Below, piece by piece: positions 36,490 through 44,537 of a DNA stretch of 64,000 bases. The stretch is from an uncultured Roseburia sp. GTDB lineage: Bacteria; Bacillota; Clostridia; Lachnospirales; Lachnospiraceae. A program made the translations under genes and the position numbers. The stretch spans positions 33,036 through 97,035 of the forward strand of contig CAJTYI010000001.1 in the NCBI GenBank assembly GCA_910584215.1, read 5' to 3'. The notes beneath the pieces are model-generated. The model did not search any database, was not told where the DNA came from, and saw only the letters and a program-made list of their open reading frames with translations. Every line of letters begins with the position of its first letter. The stretch's first letter is position 1.

Positions 36490-37218
36490 ATGGAACCGTT
36501 TGAATTGAGAGAATTTCAGGATTTGACTTTGAGGGAAGCGGTAGAGGGCATGGCAGATCTCTATTTGAAAGTTGCCAAGGCAGCAGAAAGACTGGTAGAG
36601 GAGAGCTATGCAGGGGCAGGCGATTTTAAAGCAGGCGACGAAAAGGCAGCAGATTGTAGATACGAATTCCCAATTGATATCGAACAGATTGCGAGATATC
36701 TGGAAATGACGATTGAGAAAAAAAGCTTGAACAGAGAAGAATCTAGAAGTTTTAGCCGGATTCTTGGTATTATAACCTCACAAAACGGGAGGGCAGTGGT
36801 TGTGGTTGATAATGAGGTCAGTTACAAGATGCAGCGGTATACGATTGCAAATGCAGTCGGGCGTTTTTTATTGAGTCAAACAGAAACCTCGTTAAAGTGC
36901 AGCTATGCGATTCCATTAGTACCGCAAAGCCTGGAAGAAATAGCGGCCGACGTAATCGCATTGTTTCTGCTGCTGCCGATGAAAGCGTTTAAAGACGAAT
37001 TCTTACATTATTTGGAGGGTTGTGGGGATTGGCCTTTGGACGTAGATGCATGGATGGTATATTTGGGTGATAAAAGTCAAATACCGCAATTCAATCTCGC
37101 CATTGGTTATCAGCAGATGAAACAGGTATTGTGTTATCAAAGACAGGAGGATTTTAAAAATAGTGGATTTGATATAAGCAAAATATTTGATGACCCTTAT
37201 GATATCATTTATGCTTAA
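36490..37218 (+). CDS. ImmA/IrrE-like protein with lost metalloprotease motif
   Basis: A 242-residue protein whose centre follows the ImmA/IrrE (COG2856) pattern: EFPIDIEQIARYLEMTIE (residues 59-77) as the N-terminal strand-helix, AVVVVDNEVSYKMQRYTIA (102-120), then the place of HELGH is filled by NAVGR (121-125), and LEEIAADVIALFLLLP (148-163) replaces the usual EEEANRFAAELLMP. So the zinc ligands are missing and it should not be a protease; it may be a regulator or binding partner. It starts 14 bases after the HD/GHKL gene and precedes the SLATT protein by 17 bases. The family call rests on pattern similarity and is moderate. Confidence 0.6.
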   Translation: MEPFELREFQDLTLREAVEGMADLYLKVAKAAERLVEESYAGAGDFKAGDEKAADCRYEFPIDIEQIARYLEMTIEKKSLNREESRSFSRILGIITSQNGRAVVVVDNEVSYKMQRYTIANAVGRFLLSQTETSLKCSYAIPLVPQSLEEIAADVIALFLLLPMKAFKDEFLHYLEGCGDWPLDVDAWMVYLGDKSQIPQFNLAIGYQQMKQVLCYQRQEDFKNSGFDISKIFDDPYDIIYA

Positions 37219-37235
37219 GCATATTGGAGGAGAAC

Positions 37236-37724
37236 ATGAGCGAATGGAAAGAGGTTCAAAAGCTTTTTGTTGATGAGAATACCAGCGCGGTAGAAATATG
37301 CCGCATAAGAACCGAGTATGCCATGGAATGGTATATCCGTAAGGCTGTTTGGAATAAGTACTTTTTTTACATATTAACAGGCATTAGTATGGTATGTCCT
37401 ATGCTGAGCGCTGTTGCCGCGGTGGTATGTGAAGGGAAACTGGCGGCAGTAATTTTAGCTTCTGTCACTGCGTTAGCAACGTCAATTGTGGGAATGACCA
37501 GGTCTCAAACGAAATGGAATCATTATCGAACGGCTGCGGAGTTTCTAAAGTCCGAGTATATGCTGTTTCAGGCAAGGGTAGAACCATATCATAGTGATGC
37601 GCGCGCGGCTGTTTATATGAAAACGATAGAACAATTTATGAGAGGTATTCATGTTAGATGGGAAAAAGGATTTCAGAACAAGGATGATAAGGATGATAAT
37701 ATTGAGCCAGAAAGAGTAAAATGA
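37236..37724 (+). CDS. SLATT / DUF4231-like two-helix membrane protein
   Basis: A 162-residue protein with two transmembrane helices, FFYILTGISMVCPMLSAVAA and LAAVILASVTALATSIVGM, at about residues 45-92. They are followed by the typical cytosolic helix TKWNHYRTAAEFLKSEYMLF. This matches DUF4231/SLATT proteins, proposed pore-forming effectors in nucleotide-signalled conflict systems. The ATG at 37236 has GGAGGA upstream; the TTG at 37224 is not needed. The C-terminus is charged (NKDDKDDNIEPERVK). Being last in a three-gene set with an HD/GHKL sensor, it is the likely membrane effector, an inference. Confidence 0.75.
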   Translation: MSEWKEVQKLFVDENTSAVEICRIRTEYAMEWYIRKAVWNKYFFYILTGISMVCPMLSAVAAVVCEGKLAAVILASVTALATSIVGMTRSQTKWNHYRTAAEFLKSEYMLFQARVEPYHSDARAAVYMKTIEQFMRGIHVRWEKGFQNKDDKDDNIEPERVK

Positions 37725-37878
37725 AATATTATCTATATTCTCCATTTGAAATAGAGGGGTCGAGGCAGGCCGTTGGCGTTACCCAGCGTAAAAAGTCCTC
37801 CTATGAAAGCCCTCCTATGTTACAGTGATATTGGTTTCGCAGACCCTATCAAAACAAAGGAGGGCAATCATAAATTCC
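37725..37878. other. Convergent region between the SLATT gene and the DUF134–NifX gene
   Basis: About 150 bases. AGCCCTCCTAT (from 37808) and AGGAGGGC (37860-37867) are complementary with a loop of about 40 bases, so a loose terminator for the minus-strand gene is possible. I see no gene here. Confidence 0.35.
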
Positions 37879-38688
37879 CTATCGACAATTGCTTTCATTT
37901 CCCGCACAGCCGTGTTTTTTCTCTCCGCAGTGATGTTCCCCACAGGCGTGTTCGTGGCCGTGATGGTTACAGTGGACATCTGGATTATAACCCAGGTTTC
38001 CAGCCAGATAGGCATCTACCGCTTCATCTGCCGACCCGGTAACGCCGCCGTATAAGCGAATTCCCGCGTCGGAAAGCGCGGCCTTGGCGCCTCCGCCGAT
38101 GCCGCCGCAGATCAGTATTTCGACGCCTGCCTGTGACAGAAAACCGGATAACGCGCCGTGTCCTTTGCCGTCGGTATCGACAATCTGTGTATCTACAATC
38201 TTTTCATCTTCCACGTCGTAGAGTTTAAATGACGCCGTATGTCCAAAATGCTGAAAAACTGTTCCGTTTTCATAAGTTACTGCTATTCTCATTTGACCTG
38301 TTTCCTTTCTGTGCATACTCGTTTTCGTATGATCTTTGACTTTGCCGGCGAATATTTCTGCCCTTTTGCATTTGCGATTACAGCAGGAGAGCGCCATTCC
38401 GTCACACAACTGATAGTGGCCGCCCGTAATAGACAGCTTTTTCCCATTGACAACGCTGTCCGCAAGCTTATAACGGGCAGTTTCATAGATTTCTGTCACC
38501 GTCGTTCGAGAAATCCCCATCTGGCCTGCACACTGTTCATGGGTGTATTTTTCCAGATCAATCAGGCGTATTGCCTCATATTCATCCAGCGTCATGATTA
38601 CTTCTTTCCCAGATGGTAATCCGTCCGGTCCAAAGCTGTCATATTCCGGTTCTGTGCATATTTTTCTGCATCTGGTTGGCCGTGCCAT
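37879..38688 (-). CDS. DUF134 helix-turn-helix plus NifX/NifB-type cofactor domain fusion
   Basis: A 269-residue two-domain protein. The N-terminal DUF134 domain starts MARPTRCRKICTEPEYDSFGP and holds the helix-turn-helix (EQCAGQMGISRTTVTEIYETARYK split over about residues 55-80). The C-terminal dinitrogenase iron-molybdenum cofactor-type domain begins MRIAVTYENGTVFQHFGH and has ICGGIGGGA. The last 35 residues are a His/Cys tail (HCNHHGHEHACGEHHCGEKK) likely to bind metal. Start at 38688 has AGGAGGAAACC upstream. No nif genes are near; such proteins are thought to act in iron-sulfur or metal handling. Confidence 0.9.
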   Translation of the reverse strand: MARPTRCRKICTEPEYDSFGPDGLPSGKEVIMTLDEYEAIRLIDLEKYTHEQCAGQMGISRTTVTEIYETARYKLADSVVNGKKLSITGGHYQLCDGMALSCCNRKCKRAEIFAGKVKDHTKTSMHRKETGQMRIAVTYENGTVFQHFGHTASFKLYDVEDEKIVDTQIVDTDGKGHGALSGFLSQAGVEILICGGIGGGAKAALSDAGIRLYGGVTGSADEAVDAYLAGNLGYNPDVHCNHHGHEHACGEHHCGEKKHGCAGNESNCR

Positions 38689-38730
38689 CGGTTTCCTCCT
38701 GCCTGTTGTTTCCGCCATATGTCGATAATT

Positions 38731-38759
38731 ATTATAGTGCATCCTAAGTGCAAAATCAA
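38731..38759 (-). promoter_or_regulatory. Promoter for the DUF134–NifX gene
   Basis: On the minus strand TTGATT (38754-38759), 17-base spacer, TATAAT (38731-38736). The start codon is 43 bases downstream of the -10. Confidence 0.75.
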
Positions 38760-38827
38760 GTAACTATTTTAGCGCGAATGGAATCATTGTGCTCGAAATA
38801 ACGAGAGCGCAGGAATCGTACATAAAG

Positions 38828-38872
38828 AGTCCTGGGAACCGTTAAATAAGCGGTTTCCAGGACTTTTCTTTT
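38828..38872. terminator. Intrinsic terminator hairpin
   Basis: AGTCCTGGGAACCG (38828-38841) pairs with CGGTTTCCAGGACT (38851-38864). The T-rich side is on the plus strand, but the only transcript reaching it is the minus-strand gene ending at 38918, so it may be bidirectional. Confidence 0.65.
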
Positions 38873-38917
38873 ATAAAATCCCATGTTGCCCTGCCTCTTG
38901 CCGCCGGTCGAAAGCCG

Positions 38918-39229
38918 TTACCGGAAATTCATCACCCAACGGCTTTCCGACGGGTAATAGATCAGAAAGACCCGCACACGCCTGCCATGAAACGCCAGTG
39001 TGCAGTCATATTCTATGGACGGTATGCCGGCATACCGTTTCTTTTCCTGCGCATGTACCGTGATATCGCGGATTGTCTGGATTTCTCCGTTTTCGTCCTC
39101 TAATTTGAGCATGAGGGGCATAATCTTTCCCGTGCTGGTAAACCAGCACTCACAGGCGATCTTTTGCTGTGTCCCCCTGACGCTGCCCGCATCCGCCCTG
39201 ACAGAACCTGTACCGATTCCAAATGCCAC
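38918..39229 (-). CDS. Small protein behind a LexA-box-like operator
   Basis: A 103-residue protein I do not recognise. It reads MAFGIGTGSVRADAGSVRGT, then IACECWFTSTGKIMPLMLKLED and DCTLAFHGRRVRVFLIYYP, a beta-rich pattern. I place the start at a GTG (39229) because AGAGAGGAGG sits eight bases upstream; the frame opens earlier at 39271 but only with a TTG inside the putative operator. A promoter (39297-39325) and a LexA-like palindrome (39269-39282) precede it, so SOS control is likely. The next gene upstream is the SRAP crosslinking protein. Confidence 0.6.
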   Translation of the reverse strand: MAFGIGTGSVRADAGSVRGTQQKIACECWFTSTGKIMPLMLKLEDENGEIQTIRDITVHAQEKKRYAGIPSIEYDCTLAFHGRRVRVFLIYYPSESRWVMNFR

Positions 39230-39268
39230 TGCCGTATCCTCCTCTCTGCGTGATGTTACCAAAAATTT

Positions 39269-39282
39269 CAAACATATGTTCG
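39269..39282 (-). promoter_or_regulatory. LexA/DinR-type SOS box
   Basis: On the minus strand the site reads CGAACATATGTTTG, one base from the Gram-positive SOS palindrome CGAAC-N4-GTTCG. It lies just after the probable transcription start of the 103-residue gene, a position fit for repression. Confidence 0.65.
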
Positions 39283-39296
39283 GTTTCTTGCAGTGA

Positions 39297-39325
39297 ATTG
39301 TAGCAAATGCATCTTCTTATTTCAA
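39297..39325 (-). promoter_or_regulatory. Promoter for the LexA-box gene
   Basis: Minus strand TTGAAA (39320-39325), 17-base spacer, TACAAT (39297-39302). The LexA-like palindrome covers about +8 to +21. Confidence 0.65.
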
Positions 39326-39379
39326 GCGGTAATTTTTGGATGAAAACAAGCTTGATGGCGCATCATCCGTCCGTTTTTC

Positions 39380-40003
39380 TTAAAACAGGCTTAGCTGCTC
39401 ATAATCTGTCTTTTGCTCCAGCAGGCAGGGAATTTTGTGCAAAAGCTGCCTTACCGATGCGGAATCGGATATCCATGTCAGGATTTCTTCGCGCTCCAGT
39501 ATCAGCGGCATACGGTCGTGCACGGGCTGCATGGAAGCGTTTGCGCGGGTGGTGAGAATCACAAAATGTTCCCCGTCCGGATACTGCTTGCACAGTCCTG
39601 CTAGGAAGAGAGCGGAGTCTTCTTTTCTGCGAAAAGTACTTTTTTCTTTTCTGCAATTCCATTCATAAAACCATGCCGCCGGAATGACGATACGCCTGTG
39701 GCGTACACTGTCCCGGAACATCGGCCTGTCTAGGACAGACTCACATCTGGCATTAAAAACCAGCCGCCGGTTCTGCGGCGGAGAAGATTCCTGCGGCATG
39801 GGAAATCCCCAATGCTGCCATTTGCAGCTGATATGGCGCTCATTTCCCATCAGAATCGGCGCGTCTTTGCCGGGAAAAATATCGCCGGCGGTGATCTTGT
39901 CTATGGATGCAGCCGATGCAGCCGCTAGGTGTCCGTCGATCTGACGGATAAGTTTTTCGATTTCATTCGCTGTCTCATCATTCACATGATATCTGCCGCA
40001 CAT
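39380..40003 (-). CDS. SRAP (YedK/HMCES-type) abasic-site crosslinking protein
   Basis: A 207-residue SOS response-associated peptidase-family protein that covalently traps abasic sites in single-stranded DNA. It starts MCGRY, where the Cys exposed after Met removal is the reactive residue. It also carries NARCESV, FYEW (active-site Glu) and PVHDRMPLIL (active-site His), the standard set. The C-terminus is QLSLF, identical to the canonical beta-clamp-binding peptide. I placed the start at MCGRY (40003), because the longer frame to 40120 would hide the Cys. Upstream a promoter is flanked by two near-identical 15-base repeats. Confidence 0.92.
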   Translation of the reverse strand: MCGRYHVNDETANEIEKLIRQIDGHLAAASAASIDKITAGDIFPGKDAPILMGNERHISCKWQHWGFPMPQESSPPQNRRLVFNARCESVLDRPMFRDSVRHRRIVIPAAWFYEWNCRKEKSTFRRKEDSALFLAGLCKQYPDGEHFVILTTRANASMQPVHDRMPLILEREEILTWISDSASVRQLLHKIPCLLEQKTDYEQLSLF

Positions 40004-40365
40004 ATCGCCCTCCCGCATCCTTTTTCTTTTAAATCCTAAAACTGCCTGCAAGAAGCGAAAGCAGCTAGTAAAAAACGCCGTTCCTGCGTTTATGATAACA
40101 TGATAACTGCGCCGTAACAAACGCCGTTTCTGCGCTCATTTTACCATACATTCTGCCCGTTTGAAAGCGTCGTCATACATGAGGGCCGCACAGTCTTTTT
40201 TCCTAATATATATGTTTCACATTTTGCCGCAAAAAAGCCGGCCGCACCGCAAATACAAAAATGCCATGAAAAACGGTATGGGGGTGAAATGTAAAAACTC
40301 ATAGTTGCCGTGAGAATGGAATTATACTAAAATAGAACATATCAAAACAGAGGGAGCGTGCGGCG
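40004..40365. promoter_or_regulatory. Divergent region between SRAP and GH36 genes, with flanking direct repeats
   Basis: The minus-strand promoter for SRAP is TTGTTA (40115-40120), 17-base spacer, TATCAT (40092-40097). Two 15-base direct repeats, AACGCCGTTCCTGCG (40074-40088) and AACGCCGTTTCTGCG (40120-40134), flank it on both sides, like paired operators. The GH36 side has only a weak TATACT at 40323 with no good -35. No gene is visible in the 360 bases. Confidence 0.5.
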
Positions 40366-42666
40366 ATGATCATCGAAAAAGATAATTACTATATTTTGCA
40401 CACCAAAAATACGACCTACTGCTTTCGTGTATTGGATACCGGGCATTTGGAGCATCTGTATTATGGAAGAAAAATCACGGTTGACATGGAGGAGGCCGAC
40501 AATTGGGCCCAAAGCGGTATGGAGGCGTTTGCGGAGCGGCATACGCACATTCCGGGCAATACCAATACTTATGACAGAGAGCATGAACATTTTACGCTCG
40601 AGGATATGCGTCTGGAGATGTCTTCCTACGGCAAAGGCGATATCCGCGAGCCTTTTGTGGAGCTGGTGCAGGCGGACGGCAGTGCAACTTGTGATTTTTT
40701 ATTTGAGGGGGCAAAGATTTCCAGGGGCAAGGAGCCGTACCAGACGCTGCCGGGTTCCTATGATGACAGCGGAGAGGCGGCGCATTTGACGGTCACGCTT
40801 TTGGACAGGCAGTATGGTCTTGCGCTGGAGCTCCACTATTATGTCTATGAGGACTGCGATGTGATCGCGCGAAGCAGCAAGTTAAGAAACGACAGCGGCA
40901 GTACTGTCACCGTCAAGCGTCTGCTCAGCACACAGATTGATTTTGCCACTTCGGAATATATATTTACTACGTTTAGCGGCACCTGGGGCAGAGAGATGCA
41001 CCGCACAGATCTTTTGGTGCAGGCGGGAAAGTATGTCAATGCGTCCTACACCGGCACTTCCTCAAGCCGCGCCAATCCATTTGTGATGCTGTCAAAATGC
41101 GGCGCCACAGAGGATGCCGGGGATTGCTATGGATGTAATCTGGTCTACAGCGGCAATCACTATGAGGCGGTGGAGGTAAACAGTTATGGAAAGACACGTT
41201 TTGTCTCGGGCATCAACCCGCAGGCGTTTGCCTGGCAGTTGCTGCCGGGGGAGGAGTTTGAGGCGCCGGAGGCGGTGATGGCATTTTCGGCGCAGGGATA
41301 TAACGGCATGAGCCAGTGTATGCACCGTTTCGTGCGCAGGCACATCGTCCGCGGAGAATGGCGGGATAAGGCGCGGCCGGTCATCTTAAACAGCTGGGAG
41401 GCAGCCTATTTCGACATCAACGAGCGCAAATTATTGCAGCTTGCCAGGGCGGGCAAAGCGGTGGGAATCGAGCTGTTTGTCATGGATGACGGCTGGTTTG
41501 GCGACCGCAGCGATGATACGCGCTCCCTGGGCGACTGGGATGCCAATTTAAGAAAATTGCCGCACGGCCTGTCGGGGCTGTGCGATAAGATCAATAAGCT
41601 CGGCCTTGATTTTGGTATCTGGGTGGAGCCGGAGATGATCAATGTAAACAGCAGATTGTACCAAAGACACCCGGACTGGGTGATCGATGTGCCAGACAAG
41701 CCGCATGCCGAGGGGAGAAATCAGCGCATCCTCGATCTGACAAAGACGATTGTGCAGGATTACATCATTGCCAAGATGAGCGAAGTATTTTCATCGGCCA
41801 ATATCGCGTATGTCAAGTGGGATATGAACCGCACATTCAGCGATTACTATTCGAGAGGGCTTGCGCCAGAGCAGCAGGGGGAGGTGGCACACCGATATGT
41901 CTTAGGGTTGTACCGCTGCCTGGGCGAGCTTGTGAGGCGGTTTCCAAAGATCTTGTTTGAGGGATGTTCTGCGGGAGGTAACCGCTTTGACCTGGGTATC
42001 TTAAGCTATTTTCCGCAGATATGGGCGAGCGATAACACGGACGCGCTCTGTCGGGCAGAGATACAATATGGCTATAGTTACGGGTATCCGATGTCTACCG
42101 TCAGCGCCCACGTCTCGGCATCCCCAAATCACCAGACATTTCGTGAGACGGCGCTTGACACCAGATTTAGCGTGGCGGCATTCGGGGCTTTTGGCTATGA
42201 ATGTGATCTTGGCGCTATGACAAGAGAGGAACTCAAAAAGATCGAGGCGCAGATTGCGCTCTATAAGCAGTGGCGGGATGTACTGCAGCAGGGCAGCTTT
42301 TACCGCGGAAGAAGTTTTCGTGACAATACGAACGGCGGCAGTGTGCTGGTGCAGGCGCCGGGCAATCATATGGAGTGGACCTGTGTGTCGCCGGAGGGCG
42401 GACAGGCAGTGGGACTTGTGCTGCAAAAACTGACTATGCCAAACACACAGTATGCGTACTATCAGGCAAGAGGGCTTGCGCCTGAGAAAAAGTATCATTT
42501 TTACAGTGGTTTGCCGGGCGTGCGTGAGGACTATCAATTGTACGGCGACGCTCTGATGTACGGCGGCGTCTGTCTGACCCAGGGATTCTATGACGGCGAT
42601 CCGGGCGGGGAGCGCTGTCTGTATCGGGATTTTGATGCCAAGCTGTTTTTTATGGAAGAAGAATAA
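40366..42666 (+). CDS. Alpha-galactosidase, GH36 family
   Basis: A 766-residue cytosolic glycoside hydrolase releasing terminal alpha-galactose, for example from raffinose-family sugars or melibiose. GH36 hallmarks: an N-terminal beta-sandwich, then the barrel with VMDDGWFGDRSDDTRSLGDW, WVEPEMIN, the nucleophile segment YVKWDMNR, CSAGGNRFDLG and the acid/base segment WASDNTDA. No signal peptide, so the sugar must be imported. No sugar transporter is adjacent. It precedes argS by 29 bases, possibly as a chance operon. Confidence 0.93.
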   Translation: MIIEKDNYYILHTKNTTYCFRVLDTGHLEHLYYGRKITVDMEEADNWAQSGMEAFAERHTHIPGNTNTYDREHEHFTLEDMRLEMSSYGKGDIREPFVELVQADGSATCDFLFEGAKISRGKEPYQTLPGSYDDSGEAAHLTVTLLDRQYGLALELHYYVYEDCDVIARSSKLRNDSGSTVTVKRLLSTQIDFATSEYIFTTFSGTWGREMHRTDLLVQAGKYVNASYTGTSSSRANPFVMLSKCGATEDAGDCYGCNLVYSGNHYEAVEVNSYGKTRFVSGINPQAFAWQLLPGEEFEAPEAVMAFSAQGYNGMSQCMHRFVRRHIVRGEWRDKARPVILNSWEAAYFDINERKLLQLARAGKAVGIELFVMDDGWFGDRSDDTRSLGDWDANLRKLPHGLSGLCDKINKLGLDFGIWVEPEMINVNSRLYQRHPDWVIDVPDKPHAEGRNQRILDLTKTIVQDYIIAKMSEVFSSANIAYVKWDMNRTFSDYYSRGLAPEQQGEVAHRYVLGLYRCLGELVRRFPKILFEGCSAGGNRFDLGILSYFPQIWASDNTDALCRAEIQYGYSYGYPMSTVSAHVSASPNHQTFRETALDTRFSVAAFGAFGYECDLGAMTREELKKIEAQIALYKQWRDVLQQGSFYRGRSFRDNTNGGSVLVQAPGNHMEWTCVSPEGGQAVGLVLQKLTMPNTQYAYYQARGLAPEKKYHFYSGLPGVREDYQLYGDALMYGGVCLTQGFYDGDPGGERCLYRDFDAKLFFMEEE

Positions 42667-42695
42667 ATGAAATCGAACATGGAAAGGAAAAGAAC

Positions 42696-44483
42696 ATGAA
42701 AAAGATATTGGAGGTAATCACGGAGGAAGTAAAGCAGGCGTTTGCGGCCTGCGGTTATGATGCACAGTTTGGAAAGGTGACGCTCTCAAACCGTCCTGAT
42801 CTGTGTGAATATCAGTGCAACGGCGCGATGGCGGCCGCAAAACAATATAAAAAGGCGCCGTTTCTGATTGCGGATGAGGTGGCGGCGAGACTGTCAGAGA
42901 ACGATATGTTTGCCATGGCAGAGTCCGTCAAACCGGGATTTTTAAATATCAAGCTGAGCGGGGAATTCCTCGCGGATTATGTGGAAAAGATGCAGGCGGA
43001 TGCGGGCAGATTCGGCTGTGATAAGACAGAGCATCCCAGGACGATCATGCTCGACTACGGCGGGCCGAACGTGGCGAAACCGCTTCACGTTGGCCATCTG
43101 CGCTCGGCGATCATCGGCGAGAGTGTAAAGCGCATCGGGCGTTTTGTCGGCCATACGATGATCGGTGATGTGCATCTGGGCGACTGGGGGCTGCAGATGG
43201 GGCTTATCATCACGGAGTTAAGGTGCCGCAAACCCGAATTAGTTTATTTTGACGAAGCCTATGAGGGCGAATATCCGGCGGAGGCGCCGTTTACCATCTC
43301 AGAGCTGGAAGAGATCTATCCGACGGCCAGCGAAAAGTCAAAAGCCGATGCGGCGTACAAAGAGGCCGCGATGCAGGCGACATTTGAGCTGCAGCACGGC
43401 AGACGCGGCTACCAGGCGCTGCTTGCCCACATTTTACATGTGTCGGTAACCGATCTTAAGAAAAACTATCAGAACCTGAACGTGTCGTTTGATCTGTGGA
43501 AAGGGGAATCCGACGCGCAGCCGTTCATACCGGATATGGTGGAAAAGATGAAAAAAGACGGATTTGCCTATATCAGTGACGGCGCGCTTGTCGTGGATGT
43601 CAGGGAGGAGACCGACACCAAGGAAATACCGCCCTGCATGATCTTAAAATCGGACGGTGCTTCTTTGTACAATACGACTGACCTGGCGACGATTGTCTGG
43701 CGCATGAAAGATTATCACCCCGATCAGATTATATATGTGGTCGATAAGCGCCAGGAGCTCTATTTTACGCAAGTATTCCGGTGCGCGAGAAAGACAGGGC
43801 TTGTGGACGAGACGACAAAGCTGCAGTTTTTGGGATTTGGCACGATGAACGGCAAAGACGGCAAACCTTTTAAGACGCGCGAGGGCGGCGTGATGCGTTT
43901 AGAGCACCTGGTGGCCGGCATCAACGAGGAAATGCTAAAGAAAATCAACGACAATCAAAAAGCAAAAGAAAATCTGGAAATTGGCCCCGAAGAGGCCAAG
44001 GAAACCGCTGGTATGGTCGCCCTAGCGGCAATCAAATACGGCGATCTGTCCAACCAGGCGAGCAAAGACTATATCTTTGATATCGACAGATTTACCTCAT
44101 TTGAGGGAAATACGGGGCCGTATATTTTGTATACCATCGTGCGGATTAAGTCGATTCTCCACAAGTATTACGGAAGCGGTAAGCATACAGACGGCGCCAA
44201 GGTTGCCGCGGCCCATTCCGGGAGTGAAAAGAATCTCATGTTGGAATTGGTTAAGTTTAACGCTGTGGTCGAAAATGCTTTTGAGGAGACGGCGCCCCAC
44301 AAAATCTGCTCCTATATCTATAATCTTGCAGACGTTTTCAACAGCTTTTACCATGAGACCAAGATTATGTCGGAGGAGAATGAGGCAGTGCAGCAGTCAT
44401 ATATCAGAGTGCTTGAGCTGACAAAGGACATATTGGAGACCTGTATTGACATGCTGGGATTTCGCGCCCCGGAACGCATGTAG
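42696..44483 (+). CDS. argS: Arginyl-tRNA synthetase
   Basis: It charges tRNA-Arg. The 595-residue class I synthetase has the HIGH motif as LHVGHLRSA, the additional GDVHLGDWG, the KMSKS region replaced by TREGGVMRLEHL as in many ArgS, and the C-terminal anticodon-binding helix ending MLGFRAPERM. Length and ends are standard. It lies between two glycoside hydrolase genes, an uncommon context for this housekeeping gene. Confidence 0.95.
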   Translation: MKKILEVITEEVKQAFAACGYDAQFGKVTLSNRPDLCEYQCNGAMAAAKQYKKAPFLIADEVAARLSENDMFAMAESVKPGFLNIKLSGEFLADYVEKMQADAGRFGCDKTEHPRTIMLDYGGPNVAKPLHVGHLRSAIIGESVKRIGRFVGHTMIGDVHLGDWGLQMGLIITELRCRKPELVYFDEAYEGEYPAEAPFTISELEEIYPTASEKSKADAAYKEAAMQATFELQHGRRGYQALLAHILHVSVTDLKKNYQNLNVSFDLWKGESDAQPFIPDMVEKMKKDGFAYISDGALVVDVREETDTKEIPPCMILKSDGASLYNTTDLATIVWRMKDYHPDQIIYVVDKRQELYFTQVFRCARKTGLVDETTKLQFLGFGTMNGKDGKPFKTREGGVMRLEHLVAGINEEMLKKINDNQKAKENLEIGPEEAKETAGMVALAAIKYGDLSNQASKDYIFDIDRFTSFEGNTGPYILYTIVRIKSILHKYYGSGKHTDGAKVAAAHSGSEKNLMLELVKFNAVVENAFEETAPHKICSYIYNLADVFNSFYHETKIMSEENEAVQQSYIRVLELTKDILETCIDMLGFRAPERM

Positions 44484-44537
44484 TGTGAGAAGAACTTCTA
44501 GAGTTCATGTAGGTTAGTATGAAACAGGGAGGATGCT

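Noticed and set aside
38239..38619. Plus-strand 126-codon frame opposite the DUF134–NifX gene
   Set aside because: It is the shadow of a clearly recognised minus-strand gene and has no family match.
39229..39271. TTG start at 39271 for the small LexA-box gene
   Set aside because: It lies inside the palindrome and lacks a ribosome site; the GTG at 39229 has a strong one.
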